Of a DNA stretch of 11,610 nt, positions 7,325 through 11,610 are shown piece after piece. Each line of letters opens with the position of its first letter. Position 1 is the first letter of the stretch. The stretch covers positions 1-11,610 of the forward strand of contig JANMRU010000101.1 in NCBI GenBank assembly GCA_031388585.1, written 5' to 3'. The position numbers and the translations under genes were made by a program. The stretch is from PCC-6802 sp031388585. Its GTDB lineage: Bacteria; Cyanobacteriota; Cyanobacteriia; Pseudanabaenales; Pseudanabaenaceae. The notes beneath the pieces are model-generated. The model ran no database searches. It saw only the letters and a list, made by a program, of their open reading frames with translations, and was not told the DNA's origin.

Positions 7325-7579
7325 TCAATGAGTACGGATCAAGCAGGAGCTTCCGGGAGCGTAATCCTTAAAATCTTCCAAAGGATCGTCAAAGTCGTCA
7401 GACATTCTGACCAAACCCCTAGCACTACCAAATGTGGGACGTGGCTTTGTTGAGCTTATTGGTACAATTTTGAAAGCTTCACCATCACTGCGTGTAATCA
7501 CAACCTCTTCACCGCTTGCAGCTTCGTCGATCAATTTTGCAAGTTGAGTTTCAGCTTCTTGCAAATTAACTTGGTGCAT
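7325..7579 (-). CDS. Phd/YefM-type antitoxin, apparently orphaned and C-terminally extended
   Basis: The 84-residue protein matches the type II antitoxins that pair with PIN (VapC) toxins in cyanobacteria. The N-terminal DNA-binding half has MHQVNLQEAETQLAKLI followed by GEEVVITRSD (23-32). The C-terminal toxin-wrapping tail has ARGLVRMSDDFDDPLEDFKDY (53-73, split around the acidic DDFDD core). A perfect AGGAGGT ribosome binding site (7595-7589) sits 9 bases before the ATG, so the start is secure. Relatives normally end just after the DFKDY-like motif, with the toxin start overlapping; here 11 further residues (74-84) follow, and no toxin frame remains downstream. Those 11 codons overlap a toxin-start remnant in another frame. 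The protein may still repress its own promoter or act as an anti-addiction antitoxin against a related toxin elsewhere. Confidence 0.85.
   Translation of the reverse strand: MHQVNLQEAETQLAKLIDEAASGEEVVITRSDGEAFKIVPISSTKPRPTFGSARGLVRMSDDFDDPLEDFKDYAPGSSCLIRTH
7328..7352 (-). pseudogene. Remnant of the 5' end of a PIN/VapC toxin gene
   Basis: Read on the minus strand one frame away from the antitoxin, 7352-7338 encodes Lys-Leu-Leu-Leu-Asp. After four extra bases (CCGT, 7337-7334) come Thr-His codons (7333-7328). Together they spell KLLLD-TH, the hallmark start of PIN-domain toxins (MKLLLDTHT), exactly where the partner of this antitoxin family should begin. The initiator ATG position reads CGG, and nothing PIN-like follows before ndbB. 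The identification rests on seven residues plus position, so it is an inference. Confidence 0.5.
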
Positions 7580-7682
7580 AGACTATCTACCTCCTAATCT
7601 CCATAACTGAGCTACATTGTCTATCACAAACAATACTCCAGTAGCATTTCAACCGATAACTTATATTTGTTGGTATCCAGAT

Positions 7683-7745
7683 GACTTTAACAGAGCGATC
7701 TCTGTTGGTGTAAAGTCACAGTCGAGATTTCCTTCAGGGAAATCT
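7683..7745. other. Structured non-coding segment: two consecutive strong hairpins
   Basis: Hairpin A: outer stem GACTTTA (7683-7689) with TAAAGTC (7711-7717), inner stem ACAGAG (7690-7695) with CTCTGT (7700-7705), loop CGAT and a one-sided 5-base bulge. Hairpin B: AGATTTCC (7725-7732) with GGAAATCT (7738-7745), a perfect 8-base stem with the 5-base loop TTCAG. They lie just 3' of the small peptide gene on the minus strand and upstream of the antitoxin. Neither is followed by a T-run on either strand, so this is more likely an mRNA-end structure, small RNA or regulatory site than a simple terminator. Confidence 0.55.
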
Positions 7746-7756
7746 AATTAGGCTGG

Positions 7757-7963
7757 TTACTTTCGATCGTCTTTCTTGATAGCAGCTCCCGCACTGTCGG
7801 CAAACCAACTTGTTGCTATGCCGACAAGCCCCATTCCGACTACGCTAGCTATTCCGATTGGAGCAATCAAGGCTGCTCCAACCACTCCTGCACCAACAGC
7901 AGCGGCTTTGACAACTTTTCCAGGAGTAATTCTCGTAAACTCATTATCGTTTTCTTGTGACAT
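7757..7963 (-). CDS. Small glycine/alanine-rich membrane-type protein, unknown function
   Basis: The 68-residue product has a charged N-terminus (1-16), a continuous small-residue hydrophobic stretch (about 17-55) and a charged C-terminus ending KKDDRK. The stretch is full of Gly-x-x-x-Gly-type spacing around GAGVVGAALIAPIGIASVVG (24-43, residues start after AAAV), a glycine-zipper-like pattern; Pro35-Ile-Gly in the middle may be the turn of a helical hairpin. An AGGAG-type ribosome binding site (CTCCT on the + strand at 7970-7974) is 6 bases before the ATG, which makes this strand the coding one rather than the overlapping forward frame. I recognise no family. Small membrane proteins, pore-forming toxins and bacteriocin-like peptides all share such composition, so function is open. 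Confidence 0.75.
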   Translation of the reverse strand: MSQENDNEFTRITPGKVVKAAAVGAGVVGAALIAPIGIASVVGMGLVGIATSWFADSAGAAIKKDDRK

Positions 7964-8036
7964 AAAGTTCTCCTGCCTTTTGTGGCATAACTCGTAATGT
8001 ATTCGGAATCGATAATGCTCTCTACATTCTAGCTAA

Positions 8037-11000
8037 TTAATCCACGCCTTCGATGCGGTCTTCTAGCTCTTGATAGAGATCTCGTAGCATTTGTAGGTTT
8101 TGGTCATTGGTTTCCCAGTAGCCTCTGCCATTCACCTCTAATAATGTGCCAACAATCTTACGGAAAGAATGAGGGTTGAGATTCTTAAGGCGATCGCGCA
8201 TCTCGGCATCTTTGACGTAAACATCGTTCACATCCTCATATACCCAGTTATCCACGGCACCAGCAGTAGCTGACCAACCCATTGTATTAACCAGGCGCTT
8301 AGAGACCTCGCGCACGCCTTCATAGCCGTGGCTGAGCATACCTTCGTACCACTTGGGATTCAGCAACTTCGTGCGGGTGTCGAGCCGCACGGTTTCACTC
8401 AGGGTGCGTACCTGAGCATTTGCTGTAGTTGTGTCAGCCATGTAGGCACTGGGCTGCTTGCCATCGCTTCTGAGGCTCGCTACCAGCTTAGTAGGATCGG
8501 AGTCGAAGTAATGACTGACATCGGTGAGACTGATTTCCGAGGAGTCCAGATTTTGGAATGTGACATCAACTGACTTCAGCGAGGACTCATACAACTGACG
8601 TTGCTGCACGTTATTTACCTCAGCCCCAAATGCAAACGACTTACGCGCCAGATACATCTGTTGCAGGTCTGATTCGTTTTCCCAGGTGCTATTTTCCACT
8701 GCCAAATTCACATTAGCGGCGTAGGAGCCAGCGGCATTGCTGAACACCCGTGTTGCTGCCTGACGTAATGTCACACCAAATTCCTCGGCCTGGTCGATCG
8801 CGTGTTTGCGCACGAAGTTCATCTCTAACGGCTCATTAGCTTCGGCAGCCATCCGCACGGCGCGATCGAGTAAATCCATTTGGTTAATGAATAGATCGCG
8901 GAATACACCTGAGCAGTTGACAACTACATCAATGCGAGGACGACCCAATGCTTCTAAACTAATCAATTCCAAGCGGTTCACCCTACCCAGAGCATCGGGT
9001 AAGGGCTTAACGCCAACCATCCAAAGCACCTGCGCTAGCGATTCACCATAGGTTTTGATATTGTCTGTTCCCCAAAGAACGCAAGCAATGGTTTCGGGAT
9101 AGTTACCGTTATTGTCTGCTTTTTGGCGCTCCAATAACCGTTCTACTACAACCTGTGCAGCTTGAACAGCAGCGCTTGTGGGAATTGATTGCGGATCGAG
9201 GGCATGCATATTCTTGCCCGTTGGTAGCACTCCAGGGTTGCGAATGGGATCGCCACCGGGACTAGGAGAAATGTACTCGCCTTCTAGAGCGCGAATTAAT
9301 CCACCTAGTTCATTATCTGCGACGATTTGCTTGAGACAGAATTCCAAAAACTCAAATAGTGGTTTGATGGCTTCAATATCAACGGCACCAAAATTAGATT
9401 CCTGTAAAGAGGTAATCCAGGGTTCAGTTTTACCCATGTTGAGGAAGTTGAGTACTGATACTTTGGAAACACGTCCATCCGCATCAGATTTTGCCTTCAC
9501 TAAAGAGTCTACAGCCTTGTTTGTCGCAGCGCGAAGTGAAGCTAGAAATTCTACATCTACTAAGATGCCCTTATCACTGGACTTGTAAACCTGTTCGATA
9601 TCTCTTCCAACGCTTTCGCAAATAATCCTGAGCAGAGATTTAACCCCATCTTCGGGGCGATCGAAGCTAGCGATGCTGGATAGGACATCGGTGACATCTT
9701 CAATCTTGGGTGCTTCGCCTACGACATGGAGACCGCAGGGTAGTACCCGCGATTCAATCTCCATTAGTTTGTTGTAAACCTGGCCGACGATATTATCGCG
9801 ATCTTCTAATTCCATATCCTTGGCATCGCGATCGCCCAGAACTACATCTTTATCGAGATTGACTAACCTCACCTTGTCCATAATTGTGTTCACAATTGAA
9901 ACACCGCGACCGCCCAAACGCAATTCTTTGTACGAACCAATTAGTTCGTTCAGTTCCTTGAGACCGCGATTGAGTCCTGCGGTTTCGGGCGCAGGAGTGA
10001 TGTAACTGATTGTGGTGGCATAGCCTCTTCGCTTGGCGATCGTGCATTCTGAGGGATTATTGACGGCGTAGTAATAGATGTTCGGCAAAGAGCCAATTAA
10101 ATTATCTGGATAACATTCACCCGAAAGCCCAATTTGCTTGCCTGGCATGAATTCCAAGGAACCATGTGTACCAAAATGCAACACGGCATCGGCTTCCCAG
10201 ATTTTGTTGAGATAGGTATAGTAGGCGGCAAATCCGTGATGGGGGGAGGCGGATTTACTGAATAACAAGCGCATGGGGTCGCCTTCGTAACCGAAGGTCG
10301 GCTGGACACCCACAAAAACGTTGCCATAATGCTTACCGTAAATCAGCAGATTTTGCCCATCGGAATTGAGTTGACCTGGGGCTGGCCCCCACTGTGCGGC
10401 AATCCCCTCGAAGTAAGATGTGTTTTCTTCGTACTCCTTCACGGAGAGCTTGGCGGCAATATTTAGCTCGGGACTACCGGCGTTCGCATCGGGATTGTGC
10501 AAAATTTGCAGCATCAGGTCATTGCCATTATCAGGCAGACCTTCAACGTCGTAGCCATTATTCGACAGCGCCTGCACCACTTTATGCACGGAGGCAAATA
10601 CATCCAGGTACGCCGCCGTGCCGATATTGCCTTTGTCAGGTGGGAAGCTAAAGATCGTAATCGCAATTTTCTTTTGGAGGCGGGGCTTGCGACGCAGATT
10701 TGCCCACTTGAGGGCGCGACTGGCGATCATCTCGACGCGATCGCTCAGGGTAATCGATCGACCTGTCATCTCATCGCGGCCAGACAAGACAATCGGATCG
10801 AGAGCACCATCTAGTTCTGGTAAAGCCACCTGCAACGCTACCTGTACCGGATGTAGTCCCAGGTCGCTATTCTGCCATTCCTCCGTGGTCTGGAATACCA
10901 GTGGTAGAACCACCATGTAGGGGCGGTTCAGTTTTTCTAGGGTAGCAACGGCTTTGGGGTGATCTTGACGGGCGGGGCCGCCGACTAGCGCAAAGCCTGT

Positions 11001-11610
11001 TAGGGAAATCACCGTATCGACTAACACGGTTTTCTTGTCTTTTTCTTTGCCCAACGACCAATTGCTGCTAGAGGTTGAGCCATAAAAATATTCTTCTACG
11101 GGCTTGGAGAAGTCCAGACCACCAGCAAATACGGGTATCACTCGCGCCCCTTGAGACTCAAGTTCTTGCACGACGGCAACATAGTGGGCATCGTCGCCTG
11201 TAACCAGGTGAGTGCGCGCTAGTACTAACCCAACACAGGGAGCAAGCGGATCTTTGAGATCGGCGGAAATATCACGGCGGGAGTTGTACCAGGTCAAATA
11301 TTCCTGGGTGTCCTCGAACATTTTGGGCGCGATTGGGTGCCAAATCCCCATGTCTGGATAGGCGATCGGATCGCGGAATGCGATCGCTCCTTTGTTTTTC
11401 TGCACCTCTGGCAGATAATTTTGAGCGATCATTAGCAGGAAGTTTTCTAGATTTTCCTGAGAGCCACCCAACCAATACTGGAAGCTCAGCATGAAGTTGC
11501 GGGCATCCTGTGCCTTGTCCATCGGCATGTACTTGAGAATTTTTGGTAGGGTCTGCACGACCTTGAGCATACTGTCTTGGAAAGAACTACCTGACTTCTC
11601 TTTGCGTTTG
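8037..11610 (-). CDS. chlH: Magnesium chelatase subunit H (N-terminus outside window)
   Basis: ChlH binds protoporphyrin IX and, with ChlI/ChlD and ATP, inserts Mg2+ at the first committed step of chlorophyll synthesis. The frame stays open to the right edge: before the Met codon at 11568-11570 it reads KRKEKSGSSFQDS, which matches conserved ChlH sequence, so that Met is internal and the true start lies beyond 11610. About 1190 residues are visible of roughly 1330 expected. The conserved porphyrin/metal region HFGTHGSLEFMPGKQ is encoded around 10130-10180. FPPDKGNIGTAAYLDVF and the C-terminal GYWETNDQNLQMLRDLYQ are also family hallmarks (CobN/Mg-chelatase domain, preceded by the DUF3479 region). 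No frameshift or stop interrupts it. Four HIP1 sites. It is followed by 73 non-coding bases before the small peptide gene on the same strand. Confidence 0.98.
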   Translation of the reverse strand, partial: KRKEKSGSSFQDSMLKVVQTLPKILKYMPMDKAQDARNFMLSFQYWLGGSQENLENFLLMIAQNYLPEVQKNKGAIAFRDPIAYPDMGIWHPIAPKMFEDTQEYLTWYNSRRDISADLKDPLAPCVGLVLARTHLVTGDDAHYVAVVQELESQGARVIPVFAGGLDFSKPVEEYFYGSTSSSNWSLGKEKDKKTVLVDTVISLTGFALVGGPARQDHPKAVATLEKLNRPYMVVLPLVFQTTEEWQNSDLGLHPVQVALQVALPELDGALDPIVLSGRDEMTGRSITLSDRVEMIASRALKWANLRRKPRLQKKIAITIFSFPPDKGNIGTAAYLDVFASVHKVVQALSNNGYDVEGLPDNGNDLMLQILHNPDANAGSPELNIAAKLSVKEYEENTSYFEGIAAQWGPAPGQLNSDGQNLLIYGKHYGNVFVGVQPTFGYEGDPMRLLFSKSASPHHGFAAYYTYLNKIWEADAVLHFGTHGSLEFMPGKQIGLSGECYPDNLIGSLPNIYYYAVNNPSECTIAKRRGYATTISYITPAPETAGLNRGLKELNELIGSYKELRLGGRGVSIVNTIMDKVRLVNLDKDVVLGDRDAKDMELEDRDNIVGQVYNKLMEIESRVLPCGLHVVGEAPKIEDVTDVLSSIASFDRPEDGVKSLLRIICESVGRDIEQVYKSSDKGILVDVEFLASLRAATNKAVDSLVKAKSDADGRVSKVSVLNFLNMGKTEPWITSLQESNFGAVDIEAIKPLFEFLEFCLKQIVADNELGGLIRALEGEYISPSPGGDPIRNPGVLPTGKNMHALDPQSIPTSAAVQAAQVVVERLLERQKADNNGNYPETIACVLWGTDNIKTYGESLAQVLWMVGVKPLPDALGRVNRLELISLEALGRPRIDVVVNCSGVFRDLFINQMDLLDRAVRMAAEANEPLEMNFVRKHAIDQAEEFGVTLRQAATRVFSNAAGSYAANVNLAVENSTWENESDLQQMYLARKSFAFGAEVNNVQQRQLYESSLKSVDVTFQNLDSSEISLTDVSHYFDSDPTKLVASLRSDGKQPSAYMADTTTANAQVRTLSETVRLDTRTKLLNPKWYEGMLSHGYEGVREVSKRLVNTMGWSATAGAVDNWVYEDVNDVYVKDAEMRDRLKNLNPHSFRKIVGTLLEVNGRGYWETNDQNLQMLRDLYQELEDRIEGVD

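Larger units (their letters stand above)
3003..11387. repeat. Dispersed HIP1 palindromes GCGATCGC (16 copies)
   Basis: Counted by eye. Copies start at 3003, 3066, 3089, 3377, 4063, 4142, 4400 and 4567 (mutS); 5455 and 5816 (dioxygenase); 6044 and 7111 (ndbB); 8190, 9828, 10737 and 11380 (chlH). HIP1 is an over-represented octamer in many cyanobacteria. All copies fall inside the four core genes. None occurs in 1-3002 or between 7119 and 8189. Confidence 0.85.

Noticed and set aside
7776..7997. Forward-strand 73-residue open frame over the small peptide gene.
   Set aside because: The opposite strand has a clear ribosome binding site and an amphipathic/membrane-like product; this frame is a mirror of its Gly/Ala-rich codons.
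8328..10920. Several forward-strand open frames of 60-136 codons inside chlH.
   Set aside because: All are antisense shadows of a strongly conserved coding frame and have no recognisable products.

Overview
The window reads as cyanobacterial chromosome. The strongest evidence is chlH (magnesium-chelatase large subunit, chlorophyll synthesis). It is supported by an NDC1/NdbB-type type II NAD(P)H dehydrogenase, a 4-hydroxyphenylpyruvate dioxygenase homologue, and the palindrome GCGATCGC (HIP1, typical of many cyanobacteria), which I find 16 times by eye. I cannot name a species.

Layout. Positions 1-193 hold the C-terminal end of an unrecognised gene on the + strand, followed by a strong hairpin terminator (225-298) and a second long hairpin (321-353). 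Next is a tight two-gene + strand unit: a RecF/OLD-type AAA ATPase (414-1529) and, 3 bases later, a TOPRIM-fold DUF3226 protein (1533-2183). Then comes mutS (2359-4953, +), which converges on a minus-strand block: hpd-like dioxygenase (5026-5937) downstream of ndbB (6028-7227). Upstream of ndbB lie an orphan Phd/YefM antitoxin (7325-7579), a structured non-coding stretch (7683-7745) and a 68-residue glycine/alanine-rich membrane-type peptide gene (7757-7963). chlH fills the rest on the minus strand (8037-11610) and runs off the right edge, so its N-terminal part is outside the window.

How the genes fit together. mutS, ndbB, hpd and chlH are core cyanobacterial genes and all carry HIP1 sites. 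hpd and ndbB point to prenylquinone (tocopherol/phylloquinone/plastoquinone) metabolism. The AAA/DUF3226 pair and the antitoxin/small-peptide interval carry no HIP1 site and look like accessory DNA. The AAA + TOPRIM pair has the architecture of a split OLD nuclease, as in PARIS or AbiL anti-phage systems, and is the best candidate for a little-described defence module. The antitoxin has lost its partner: just after it lie the recognisable first codons of a PIN (VapC-type) toxin, disrupted and out of frame.
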